A DNA stretch of 64,000 nucleotides from Pseudomonadota bacterium (GTDB lineage: Bacteria > Pseudomonadota > Gammaproteobacteria > Steroidobacterales > Steroidobacteraceae), in the NCBI GenBank assembly GCA_018241525.1, contig JAFEDR010000009.1:682001-746000 (forward strand), in the 5' to 3' direction. The stretch's first letter is position 1. The number at the start of each line of letters is the position of its first letter. Under the pieces are notes generated by a model. The model was given only the letters and a program-made list of their open reading frames with translations, was not told the DNA's origin and searched no databases. Positions 41,574 to 49,620 of the stretch are shown here, piece after piece. The position numbers and the translations under genes are program-made.

Positions 41574-42698
41574 TCAGCGCAGGCGCGCCGGTGCGAGCGA
41601 CGCCGCCGCGAGACCGGCCTCCACGAGCGCCTCGGGTGCAGCACGGCCGAGGATCGTCGCCGCCGCGAAGGCGCCGAGCGAGGCGGCGGTCTGGATACCG
41701 TAGCCGCCGATGGCGGCGTGCCAGTAGAAGCCCGGCCGGGCGGGATCGAACCCGGAGACCGGGTCGCGGTCCCGGCTGAATACGCGCAGGCCGGCCCACG
41801 ACCGCAGCACGCGCTGCACCGGAAAATCCAGAACCTGCTCTATGCGATCCACCGCGATCGCCACGTCGAGGTCCTCGGGTTGGGCGTCGCCCGGCGGGAC
41901 CGGGACTTCCTCGGCCAGCGAGCCGAGCACGCGACCCGCCTCGGGCTTGAAGTAGAACTGCTCCTCGGCGTCCGACACCATCGGCCAGCGCGCCGCGGCC
42001 ACACCGTCCGGAACGTCGAAGATGAACGCCGTCCGCCGGTGTGGCACGAGCCCGAGCGGGGCGAGCCCCGCGAGGCCCGCGAGCGAATCGGCCCAGGCGC
42101 CGGCCGCGTTGACGACGACGCGCGCATCGACTTCAAACTCCGGTCCGCGGACGCGCCAGCGTCCGGCAACGCTCTCGAGCGCAGTCACCTCGCGGGTCGT
42201 CAGCACGTGCGCACCGTGTCCGCGCGCGCCGCGCAGGAACCCCTGCAGCAGGGCCTCGACGTCGAGGTCCTGGGCGCTCGGATCAAGCAGCGCCCAGTCG
42301 ATCACGTCCGCGCGCAGCGAGGGCACGAGCGCCCGCGCCTCCGCGGTCGTCAGCCGCTGCACCGACTGGTCGGCGAGACGCGCGACCGTTTCGTGCTCGG
42401 CGAGCGCCGCACGCTGCTCGGCACGACCGATCGTCATGAATCCCCGCGGCGTGAGCAGGGGTGCCGCCGCGAAGCCCCCGGGAGGTGCGCGCAGGAACGG
42501 TCCGGCCGCCGCGGTCAGGCGCCGGATGACCGGGCTCCCATACTGCGGCGCGTACAACGCCGCCGAACGCCCGGTGCTGTGGTAGCCCACGTGCGGCTCG
42601 CGCTCGAGTAGCACGACGCGCGCGTGTGGCGCCAGATGGTATGCGACCGATGCGCCGGCCATGCCGCCGCCGATGATGCAGACGTCCGCCGATTCCAT
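41574..42698 (-). CDS. D-arginine-dehydrogenase-like FAD oxidoreductase
   Basis: A 374-residue DAO-type flavoprotein. CIIGGGMAGASVAYHLA binds FAD; GYHSTGRSAALY (with H40), PHRRTAFIFDVP, EQFYFKPEAGRVLGS, SWAGLRVFSRD and GGYGIQTAASLGAF closely match Pseudomonas aeruginosa D-arginine dehydrogenase. In that enzyme a glutamate in the PRPEM segment selects basic substrates; the matching place here reads PRGFM, with Phe. A preference for less basic D-amino acids is therefore likely. It would oxidatively deaminate D-amino acids and pass electrons to quinone or oxygen. It is divergent from the flavoprotein/GcvT operon. Confidence 0.83.
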   Translation of the reverse strand: MESADVCIIGGGMAGASVAYHLAPHARVVLLEREPHVGYHSTGRSAALYAPQYGSPVIRRLTAAAGPFLRAPPGGFAAAPLLTPRGFMTIGRAEQRAALAEHETVARLADQSVQRLTTAEARALVPSLRADVIDWALLDPSAQDLDVEALLQGFLRGARGHGAHVLTTREVTALESVAGRWRVRGPEFEVDARVVVNAAGAWADSLAGLAGLAPLGLVPHRRTAFIFDVPDGVAAARWPMVSDAEEQFYFKPEAGRVLGSLAEEVPVPPGDAQPEDLDVAIAVDRIEQVLDFPVQRVLRSWAGLRVFSRDRDPVSGFDPARPGFYWHAAIGGYGIQTAASLGAFAAATILGRAAPEALVEAGLAAASLAPARLR

Positions 42699-42869
42699 CC
42701 CGGTCGCGCCCCCTCGCTGCCCCGGAGCGTGACATTATCGGGGGCCGCGCCGCGGTGCCAGCATCGCAGCGCCGCCCGGGAAACGTGCTAACGTTCCGCC
42801 GCCGTTCGCGAGCCGCGCCGGCCGCCGTGCAGGGCGAGAACCCGGGGAAGCCGCCGCCGAACGCCCGCC

Positions 42870-44486
42870 ATGACCCGCTATGACGCCATCGTCGTCGGCG
42901 CCGGCCACAACGGCCTGACCAGTGCCGCATTCCTGGCCCGCGCCGGGCTGCGCGTGCTCGTCCTTGAGCGCAATCCGTACATCGGCGGCGCCACGGTCAG
43001 CCGCGAGCTGCATCCCGGCTGGATCTACTCCAACTGCTCCTACGTCTGCAGCCTGCTGCGGCCGGAGATCTACCGCAGTCTCGACCTCGGCCGCCACGGA
43101 CTGCAGATCGTCCCCTATGGTGGCGGCGTTACCTTCACCCGGGACGGCGACGTCCTCGGCGGTTACGTCGACAAGGAGGTCAAGCGGCGTGAGATCGCGC
43201 GCTACAGCGCGCGCGACGCCGATGCCTACCTGCGCTACGGCCGCGACGTGATGCGTCAGTGCCGCCTGGTGCGCTCGCTGCTGATGCGGACTCCGCCCGA
43301 TCCCACCTCGTGGCGACCGCGCGACCTGGCGGAGCTGCTGCATGTCGCGCGCGAGTTCGGCAAGCTCGGCGAGGCGGGCATCTACGACACGATCCGCTTC
43401 TACACGATGAGCATCGCCGATTATCTCGGCGAGTATTTCGAGTCGGACGTCGTCAAGGCGAACTTTGCCGGCAGCGGCATCATCGGCACGGCGCTCGGCG
43501 TGCAGTCGCCGGGCACCGCGTACGTGCTGCTGCATCACTACATGGGCGACGTCGACGGCCAGGCCGGGGCGTGGGGATTTGCGCGCGGCGGCATGGGCGC
43601 CGTCTCGCGCGCGCTGGCGGGCGCGCTGCGCAGCCACGGTGGCGAGGTGCGCGTCGACGCGCCGGTGGCCCGCATCCGCGTGCGTGGCGGGCGGGTGGTG
43701 GGCGTGGCGCTCGAGAACGGCGATGAGTTCGAGGCGCCGGTCGTGCTGTCCGCGCTGGACCCGAAGCGCACCTTCCTCGGCCTGTTCGACGCCTCCGATC
43801 TCGACGCGCGCCTCGTAAAGTGCGCCCGTGATTTCAAGATCCGCGGCTCATCCGGCAAGCTGAACATCGCCCTTGACGGGCTGCCGTCGTTCCCGGCACT
43901 CGGGCCAGGTCATCCACTGCTCGCCGGGGACATGCACTTCCTCGATTCGCTGGAGCGCTTCGAGCTCGCCTACGACGACTGGAAGCGCGGCACGTGGTCG
44001 AAGGATCCATATCTCGACCTGTTGATGCCGACCATGACCGACCCGACGATGGCGCCGCCGGGCAAGCACTTCATGTCGGTCTTCGTGCAGTACGTGCCGC
44101 ACCGGCTGCAGGGACGGGAGTGGACCGACGCCGACCGGGATGCCTTCCGGCGCACGGTGTTCGCACAGATCTCGCGCTACAGCCCGGACTTCGAGAAGCT
44201 GGTCGTGCACGCCGAAGTGCGCACGCCGCAGGAGCTCGAAGCCGAGGTCGGCCTCACCGAGGGAAACATCTTCCAGGGCGAGCTGACCTTCGACCAGCTG
44301 CTCTTCAACCGCCCGTTCCCGGGCTTTGCCCAGTACCGGGGACCGTTCCGCGGCATGTACCTGTGCGGTGCGGGCTCGCATCCGGGTGGCGGCGTAATGG
44401 CCGCGCCGGGCGCGAATGCAGCTCGCGAAGTGCTGCGCGACCTGCGGCGGCGCGCCACCGTCCCGGAGGGCTGGAGCGATGACTGA
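42870..44486 (+). CDS. PYROXD2/phytoene-desaturase-like FAD oxidoreductase 1
   Basis: A 538-residue flavoprotein with YDAIVVGAGHNGLTSAAFLA (Rossmann FAD site, residues 4-23), IGGATVSRELHPGW, and the C-terminal FAD clamp MYLCGAGSHPGGGVMAAPG. It belongs to the carotenoid-desaturase-like / PYROXD2 group, whose bacterial members mostly have no assigned substrate. No carotenoid genes are nearby. It overlaps the next gene, a diverged homologue, by 8 bases, and both precede a GcvT-like gene, so the three products probably act together. A redox reaction on an N- or C-methylated small molecule is my inference from that company. Confidence 0.82.
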   Translation: MTRYDAIVVGAGHNGLTSAAFLARAGLRVLVLERNPYIGGATVSRELHPGWIYSNCSYVCSLLRPEIYRSLDLGRHGLQIVPYGGGVTFTRDGDVLGGYVDKEVKRREIARYSARDADAYLRYGRDVMRQCRLVRSLLMRTPPDPTSWRPRDLAELLHVAREFGKLGEAGIYDTIRFYTMSIADYLGEYFESDVVKANFAGSGIIGTALGVQSPGTAYVLLHHYMGDVDGQAGAWGFARGGMGAVSRALAGALRSHGGEVRVDAPVARIRVRGGRVVGVALENGDEFEAPVVLSALDPKRTFLGLFDASDLDARLVKCARDFKIRGSSGKLNIALDGLPSFPALGPGHPLLAGDMHFLDSLERFELAYDDWKRGTWSKDPYLDLLMPTMTDPTMAPPGKHFMSVFVQYVPHRLQGREWTDADRDAFRRTVFAQISRYSPDFEKLVVHAEVRTPQELEAEVGLTEGNIFQGELTFDQLLFNRPFPGFAQYRGPFRGMYLCGAGSHPGGGVMAAPGANAAREVLRDLRRRATVPEGWSDD

Positions 44487-46035
44487 CGCCCTCACGGTGG
44501 TGATCGGCGCCGGCCACAATGGCCTCGTGGCGGCCGCCTACCTCGCGCGCGCCGGACGCCGCGTGCTGGTCCTGGAGGCGGCCGACCACGTCGGTGGCGC
44601 GGCGGTGACGCGCGAGTTCGCGCCACGCTTCCGGGTCTCGTCGGTCGCGCACCTGACCCACCTCCTCGATCCGTCGATCATCCGCGAGCTGGACCTGACT
44701 CGGCACGGACTGGCGTTCGCGCGCGAGGAGCTCAAGTCGGTGGTGCTGAACCCGACCGGCGAGGCGCTCGTGCTCGACGGCGCCGAGATCGTTTCCGGGC
44801 CGGTCTCCGCAGCCGATCGGGCGTCCTACGCCGAGTTCAGCGCCCGGCTGCGGCGCCTCGCGACCGTCCTCGGCCGACAGCACGGCCGGGTGCCACCGCG
44901 CCTCGGCTGGTCGCACTGGCGCGAGGCACTGCCCGCGGCAGCCCTAGGACTCGACCTGCGGCGCCTCGGCCGCGACGACCTGCGCGAATTCCTCCGCATC
45001 GTGACCATGCCGGTCTACGACCTGGTCGAGGAGTCGTTCGAGTCCCCGCTCCTGAAGGGTGCGGTCGCGCTCGACGCCGTGCTCGGCACCCGGCTGGGGG
45101 CGCGCTCCGGCAACACCGTTTTCAGCTACCTGCATCGGCTGAGCGGCGCCGCCTACGGCCGGCGCGGCCCCGCATTGCCTCGCGGCGGCGTCGGCTCGGT
45201 CACGGATTCGCTCGCTGCGGCAGCGCGCATCGCCGGCGCCTCGATCCGGCTCTCGAGCCCCGTCGAGGCCATCCTCGTCGAGCAGGGCCGCGTCGCCGGC
45301 GTGCGGCTCGCGGGTGGCGAGCGGATCGAGGCGCGCGCCGTCGTCTCGAGCGCCGACCCCAAGACCACGCTGCTGCGGCTGCTGGGCGCGCGCCACCTCG
45401 AGGCGGAGTTCGCGCAGCGCGTCCACCACCTGCGCGCGACCGGCACCGCCGCCAAGCTGCACCTCGCGCTCGCCGGCCTGCCGCGCTTCACGGGCGTGCC
45501 GGCCGAGTGGTTGGGCGAGCGGCTGCTGCTCGCGCCGAGCGCGACCTACGTCGACCAGGCCTTCGATCACGCGAAGTACCGGCGCTGTTCCGACGCGCCG
45601 GCGCTCGAGATCACGATTCCGACCGTCCATGACGCGACGCTCGCGCCGGACGGGCAGCACGTGCTGTCGGCGATCGTGCAGTACGCGCCGCACGACGTCG
45701 ACGGCGGCTGGGATGCCGCGCGCGGCCCGTTCCTCGAGCGCGTGCTCGCGCTGCTGGAGGCACACGCACCGGGGCTGCGGGCGCAGCTGCTGGCGGCGCA
45801 GCTGCTGACGCCGGCGGACCTGGAGCGCGAGTTCCGCATGCACGGCGGCCACTGGCACCACGCCGAGCTGACGATCGACCAGGCGCTGATGCTGCGTCCG
45901 GTCCCGGGAGCGGCACAGTACGCGGCGCCGGTCGCGGGGCTCTACCTGTGCGGTGCCGGCAGCCATCCGGGTGGCGGCGTCATTGGCGCGGCCGGCCGCA
46001 ACGCGGCGCGGGTCGTCGCGGAGGACGATCCATGA
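44479..46035 (+). CDS. PYROXD2/phytoene-desaturase-like FAD oxidoreductase 2
   Basis: A 518-residue homologue of the preceding gene, with LTVVIGAGHNGLVAAAYLAR, HVGGAAVTREFAP and LYLCGAGSHPGGGVIGAAG. Sequence outside the FAD motifs differs considerably (for example VSSVAHLTHLLDPSIIREL in place of YSNCSYVCSLLRPEIYRSL), so the pair may have different substrates or form a heterodimer. ATG 44479 lies inside the end of the first gene; its own stop overlaps the start of the GcvT-like gene (ATGA). Confidence 0.82.
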   Translation: MTDALTVVIGAGHNGLVAAAYLARAGRRVLVLEAADHVGGAAVTREFAPRFRVSSVAHLTHLLDPSIIRELDLTRHGLAFAREELKSVVLNPTGEALVLDGAEIVSGPVSAADRASYAEFSARLRRLATVLGRQHGRVPPRLGWSHWREALPAAALGLDLRRLGRDDLREFLRIVTMPVYDLVEESFESPLLKGAVALDAVLGTRLGARSGNTVFSYLHRLSGAAYGRRGPALPRGGVGSVTDSLAAAARIAGASIRLSSPVEAILVEQGRVAGVRLAGGERIEARAVVSSADPKTTLLRLLGARHLEAEFAQRVHHLRATGTAAKLHLALAGLPRFTGVPAEWLGERLLLAPSATYVDQAFDHAKYRRCSDAPALEITIPTVHDATLAPDGQHVLSAIVQYAPHDVDGGWDAARGPFLERVLALLEAHAPGLRAQLLAAQLLTPADLEREFRMHGGHWHHAELTIDQALMLRPVPGAAQYAAPVAGLYLCGAGSHPGGGVIGAAGRNAARVVAEDDP

Positions 46036-47225
46036 GCTCGTCCCGCGGGCACTACACGCAGGTCGTGCACACGACGCCGTTCCACTCACGGACGGCGCGC
46101 GCGAACGTCCTCAACGTCTGGCACCGCTGGCGCGACCACACGGTGGCCGACGCCTATTTCGACGTCAGCCTCGAGTACACGGCACTGCGCAACGCCTGCG
46201 CGGTATTCGATATCTCGCCGATGACCAAGCACCGGATCAGCGGTCCCGACGCGCTCGAGTACCTGAACCGACTCGTGACCCGCGACGTCGCGCGCATCCG
46301 TCCCGGCCGCGTCGGCTACTGCGTGTGGTGCGACGATCGCGGCCAGGTGATCGACGACGGCACGCTGTTCCACGTCGAGCCCGGTGTGTACCGGCTGTGC
46401 TCGCAGGAGCGGCAGCTCGACTGGTTGTCGCGCTCGGCGCTCGGCTTCGACGTGGCGATTCGCGAGGAGACCGAGGAGGTGGCGGCGCTCGCGCTGCAGG
46501 GTCCGACCAGTTGCGCGGTGCTGCGCGCGCTGGGACTGAGCGGCGTCGAGTCGCTCGTGCCGTTCGCGATGCGAAGTTACGCGTTCGCGGGCGGCGAGCT
46601 GCTGGTGTCGCGCACCGGGTTCACCGGCGACCTCGGCTACGAGCTCTGGACCGGCAACGCGCAGGCCGAGGCCCTCTGGGATGCACTTTTCGAGGCCGGC
46701 CGGCTGCACGGCATCCGGCCGATGGGGACGCACGCACTCGAGATGGCGCGCATCGAGGCCGGGTTCATCCAGGCGGGCGTCGATTTCCTGCCCGCGGATC
46801 GCGCGGTGCGTACCGATCGCACGCGCTCGCCATTCGAACTGGACCTCGCCTGGCTGGTCGACTTCGCGAAGCCGAACTTCACCGGCCGCCGCGCGCTGCT
46901 CGAGGAGGAACGGCGCGGGCCGCGCTTCCGCCTGGTGCGCCTGGACGTCGAGGGCAACAAGCCGGCGAAGGACGCCTACGTCTACGACGATCGCCGCAAC
47001 GTGATCGGTGCCGTGACCTCGGCACTGTGGTCGCCAATGGCCAAGGCGAGCATCGCGCTCGCCAGCGTGCGGATGCCCTGGGGGCGGCCGACCGATGAAC
47101 TTTGGGCGGAGATCTACTATCAGAAGGAGCTGAAGTGGAGCCGCCTCAACGCCCGCTGCCGGGTCGTCACGGGGCCGTTCTATGCGCCGGAGCGGCGACG
47201 GCAGACGCCACCCGCCGATTTCTAG
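46032..47225 (+). CDS. Stand-alone aminomethyltransferase (GcvT)-like protein
   Basis: A 397-residue GcvT-family protein. YFDVSLEYTALRNACAVFDIS, TKHRISGPDALEYLNRLVTRD, SRTGFTGDLGYELW and RIEAGFIQAGVDF are typical of the folate-binding T-protein fold. No glycine-cleavage P or H protein gene is present, and the partners are two flavoproteins. It therefore more likely takes a one-carbon unit from a demethylated substrate (as in dimethylsulfoniopropionate, dimethylglycine or methoxylated-compound demethylases) than serves the glycine cleavage system. ATG 46032 overlaps the previous stop. Confidence 0.83.
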   Translation: MSSSRGHYTQVVHTTPFHSRTARANVLNVWHRWRDHTVADAYFDVSLEYTALRNACAVFDISPMTKHRISGPDALEYLNRLVTRDVARIRPGRVGYCVWCDDRGQVIDDGTLFHVEPGVYRLCSQERQLDWLSRSALGFDVAIREETEEVAALALQGPTSCAVLRALGLSGVESLVPFAMRSYAFAGGELLVSRTGFTGDLGYELWTGNAQAEALWDALFEAGRLHGIRPMGTHALEMARIEAGFIQAGVDFLPADRAVRTDRTRSPFELDLAWLVDFAKPNFTGRRALLEEERRGPRFRLVRLDVEGNKPAKDAYVYDDRRNVIGAVTSALWSPMAKASIALASVRMPWGRPTDELWAEIYYQKELKWSRLNARCRVVTGPFYAPERRRQTPPADF

Positions 47226-47344
47226 GCGGGCAGAGGGGTCCGCGCGCCGGCTTGTCGCTCCGCGTGTGACTGTGTAGCGTCGGGTGCCCCGGCGCCCGGG
47301 GCCCGCCCGAACGGCTGGCCGCGCGACGGGGCTGCGAGGTGACC

Positions 47345-48100
47345 ATGGAACGCCGGCAGTTGCTTGCGATCGGTATCGTCGTGCTCGCGGCCGCAGGGGC
47401 GGGCTACTACCTGTGGCACGGCTCCGGCTCGCCGCCGCCGCCCCCCGCCACGGCAGTTCCCGCCTCGGGCCCTCAGATCGAGCACCCGCTCACGCCCGCG
47501 AGCGGAGCGCCGCTGCCGCCGCTCGCCGACAGCGACGCGGCGTTCGCGGCCGCGATCGCGACGCTGGCGCATGCGCCGACGCTGCCAGACCTGTTCTTCC
47601 CGGACAAGATCGCCCGCCGGTGGGTGGCGACGATCGACAACCTGCCGCGCGAGCAGGTGGCGGCGGAGGTGCGTGCGCTGCGGCCACCGGGTGGGGCGCT
47701 CGCGACGCGAGGAGCAGAGGATTCGCTGACTATCGCGCCCGACAACGCCACGCGCTACGCCCGCTACATGGCGCTGCTCGCCGCGATCGATCCGCAGGAA
47801 GCGGCCGGCGTCTACCGGCGCTATTACCCGCTGCTGCAGCAGGCTTACGAGGAACTCGGCTATCCCGGCCAGTACTTCAACGACCGCGTCGTGGCGGTGA
47901 TCGATCACCTGCTTGCGACGCCCGACGTCGCGGACCCGATCCGCCTGGTGCACCCGAGCGTGATGTACCGCTACGCCGATGCCAGGCTCGAGTCCCTGTC
48001 GGCCGGACAGAAGGCGCTGGTCAGGATCGGCCGCGACAACGCCGCCGTCGTGCGCGCGAAACTGAAGGCACTGCGCGCAGAAATCGTGGTCAAGCCCTGA
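47345..48100 (+). CDS. DUF3014 domain membrane protein
   Basis: A 251-residue protein with one N-terminal membrane segment (RRQLLAIGIVVLAAAGAGYYLW), a short Pro-rich linker, and a helical domain (LPDLFFPDKIARRWVATIDNLPRE, RYARYMALLAAIDPQEAAGVYRRYYPLLQQAYEELGYP) typical of DUF3014. Function is unknown. ATG 47345 with GAGG five bases upstream is preferred over the GTG at 47339. It faces the periplasm if the segment is a signal anchor. Confidence 0.83.
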   Translation: MERRQLLAIGIVVLAAAGAGYYLWHGSGSPPPPPATAVPASGPQIEHPLTPASGAPLPPLADSDAAFAAAIATLAHAPTLPDLFFPDKIARRWVATIDNLPREQVAAEVRALRPPGGALATRGAEDSLTIAPDNATRYARYMALLAAIDPQEAAGVYRRYYPLLQQAYEELGYPGQYFNDRVVAVIDHLLATPDVADPIRLVHPSVMYRYADARLESLSAGQKALVRIGRDNAAVVRAKLKALRAEIVVKP

Positions 48101-48148
48101 CGAGCTGACCCACCCGCGCCCGGCCGTCCGAAGCGAGAGAAACCGGTT

Positions 48149-48194
48149 GCCCGCCGTTCGGCGGGGCATGGCGGCGCGCGCGGATCGCGCGCCG
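48149..48194. terminator. Two adjacent hairpins between convergent genes
   Basis: CCCGCCG (48150-48156) with CGGCGGG (48159-48165), then CGGCGCGCG (48172-48180) with CGCGCGCCG (48186-48194). They lie between the DUF3014 gene and the convergent 30-codon gene and could terminate either transcript. Confidence 0.4.
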
Positions 48195-48211
48195 GCCGGC
48201 GAATGCCGCGG

Positions 48212-48304
48212 TCAGAACCGGATCAGCGAGGCGAGTCCGGTGACCACCATCAGCACGCCGATCGACAGTACGAGGAAATCAACGACCTTCCCGACGCGTT
48301 CCAT
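48212..48304 (-). CDS. 30-residue single-segment membrane microprotein
   Basis: A minus-strand frame of 30 codons from ATG 48304 to TGA 48212. It is nearly all one hydrophobic helix (DFLVLSIGVLMVVTGLASL) flanked by charged ends: MERVGK at the start and IRF at the end. An AAGGGG ribosome site lies six bases before the ATG. Upstream are an AT-rich promoter-like stretch and a hairpin leader. I know no family match. The good ribosome site, the clean helix design and the lack of another explanation for this stretch support it as a real gene, but small frames arise by chance and translation is unproven. Confidence 0.55.
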   Translation of the reverse strand: MERVGKVVDFLVLSIGVLMVVTGLASLIRF

Positions 48305-48320
48305 CTCGATCCCCTTGTGT

Positions 48321-48348
48321 CGAGGCCCCGGACATGGCGGGGACCTCG
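48321..48348 (-). promoter_or_regulatory. Leader hairpin upstream of the microprotein gene
   Basis: CGAGGCCCCG (48321-48330) pairs with CGGGG-A-CCTCG (48338-48348), a 10-base-pair stem with one bulged A and a 7-base loop. It ends about 10 bases before the AAGGGG ribosome site of the small gene. A minus-strand TATTAT and an AT-rich tract lie further up, around 48405-48420. It may stabilise or regulate the short mRNA. Confidence 0.4.
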
Positions 48349-48470
48349 TTTGACCAAATAGTGACGCAAAACGGCGACAGTACTCAAGGGGGGAAACCTA
48401 GTATTTAACATAATATGACGCTTCGAACGAGGGAATAAGCGGCACGATCAACGAAGATCGCACCCCGTTG

Positions 48471-48500
48471 GCGCCCGCGCGCGGCGACGCGCGCGGGCGC
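48471..48500 (-). terminator. Terminator-like hairpin after the creatininase-family gene
   Basis: GCGCCCGCGCGCG (48471-48483) and CGCGCGCGGGCGC (48488-48500) are perfect 13-base arms around a 4-base loop, three bases beyond the stop of the minus-strand gene. No T-run follows. Confidence 0.6.
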
Positions 48501-48502
48501 GC

Positions 48503-49246
48503 TCAGGCCTCGGCGAGAAATGTCCGGTAGCGCTCGACGAGCTCGCCCACGACGAGCGCATGAATGCGCGCGCCATGTTCCTCGCGCGCGAGCGCGGGAT
48601 TCGAGCCGATGCGGCCGTCGGGAAAGCGCCGCCGGTAGTCAGCAGCGTCCTGGAAATCGTGGCCGTCCGGCGCCACCGGCGGGTCGAGAGGGATCGGGCG
48701 CAGCTGGCCGGGATGGTAGTAGGCGGCGAGGGCGACCTCGCTCGGCGTTGCATGGCTGCCCTCGGCCTCGCCGTACATCTCGCGCACGAACGGCGCGAGG
48801 GCGCTGGCCTCGTACCAGTTGCACAAGGCGCACCGCACCTCGCCCGGGACACCGGCGAAGCTCGACTCGGCGTAGAGCTCCGAGAACGCGGCCCGCAGTG
48901 GCGCGACGTTGCCGCCGTGGCCATTGATGAAGAGGAAGCGCCGGAAGCCCGTCACCGCGAACGAGCTGACGACGTCGCGTACCAGTGCGAGCAGCGTCGA
49001 CGGTCGCAGCGACGCGCTGCCCGGAAAGCCGAGGTGGTGCTGCGCCATCCCGATCGGCAGGGTCGGCGCCACCACGGCGCCGGCAGCCTCGCCGGTGGCG
49101 AGCGCGAGCCCCTCGGCGGTGAGCGCGTCGGTGCCGATGAGCCCGGTCGGCCCGTGCTGCTCGGTTGATCCGATCGGCACCAGCATGCCGCGCGAACGCT
49201 CGAGGTAAGTCGCTACCTCGGGCCAGGTCATCAGCTGCAGGCGCAT
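48503..49246 (-). CDS. Creatininase family amidohydrolase
   Basis: A 247-residue metal-dependent amidohydrolase of the creatininase family. Metal ligands and motifs are visible in VPIGSTEQHGPTG (Glu, His), TDALTAEGLA (Asp), INGHGGN (His) and SHATPSEVAL (Glu). Members include creatininase, mycofactocin MftE and FAPy deformylase, so the substrate is open. With sarcosine oxidase in the same window, a creatinine-to-sarcosine route can be imagined, but no creatinase is present. It is the last of three closely spaced minus-strand genes (16-base gap to the VOC gene) and ends at a strong hairpin. Confidence 0.85.
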   Translation of the reverse strand: MRLQLMTWPEVATYLERSRGMLVPIGSTEQHGPTGLIGTDALTAEGLALATGEAAGAVVAPTLPIGMAQHHLGFPGSASLRPSTLLALVRDVVSSFAVTGFRRFLFINGHGGNVAPLRAAFSELYAESSFAGVPGEVRCALCNWYEASALAPFVREMYGEAEGSHATPSEVALAAYYHPGQLRPIPLDPPVAPDGHDFQDAADYRRRFPDGRIGSNPALAREEHGARIHALVVGELVERYRTFLAEA

Positions 49247-49262
49247 CGCGCTGACTCCCGGC

Positions 49263-49601
49263 TCAATCGGGCTGCATGGCCGCGAGCTCGTTGCCCGAGG
49301 GGTCGCTGAAGTGAAAGCGACGCCCGCCGGGGAACGAGAAGATCGGCCGCGTGATGCGGCCGCCGGCGGCGCGCACCGCCTCGAGCGCGGCCTCCAGCTC
49401 CTCGACCTGGATCACGGGCAGCGGCGCGCGCGTGGTCTCGCCGCGATCGGCCTGCAGGCCGAGGTCGACGTCGCCCGTCATCGTGCAGGCGTAGGTCGGG
49501 CCGAAGTCCGTCAAGTCCCAGCCGAACGCCTGCGCATAGAAGCGCTTGGCGGGCGCGGTGCCGTCTGTCGGCAGCTCGACGAAGCAGATGCGTGCGGGCA
49601 T
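49263..49601 (-). CDS. VOC (glyoxalase-fold) family protein
   Basis: A 112-residue single-module VOC protein. RICFVELPTDGTAPAKRFYAQAFGWDLTDFG opens the fold, and GGRRFHFSDPSGNELAAMQ closes it. VOC proteins include glyoxalases, dioxygenases and antibiotic-binding proteins. The metal-binding pattern is incomplete, so no reaction is assigned. ATG 49601 follows GGGAG. It lies between the GNAT and creatininase-family genes in one unit. Confidence 0.82.
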   Translation of the reverse strand: MPARICFVELPTDGTAPAKRFYAQAFGWDLTDFGPTYACTMTGDVDLGLQADRGETTRAPLPVIQVEELEAALEAVRAAGGRITRPIFSFPGGRRFHFSDPSGNELAAMQPD

Positions 49602-49620
49602 GGCGGTACTCCCTGCGATG

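Noticed and set aside
46032..47225. GcvT-like protein as part of a glycine cleavage system
   Set aside because: No P- or H-protein gene is present and it is coupled to two flavoproteins instead.
48147..48353. A 68-codon plus-strand frame over the 48.2 kb region
   Set aside because: Ser/Thr/Pro-rich translation without a ribosome site; the opposite-strand 30-codon frame has a good site and a plausible membrane helix.
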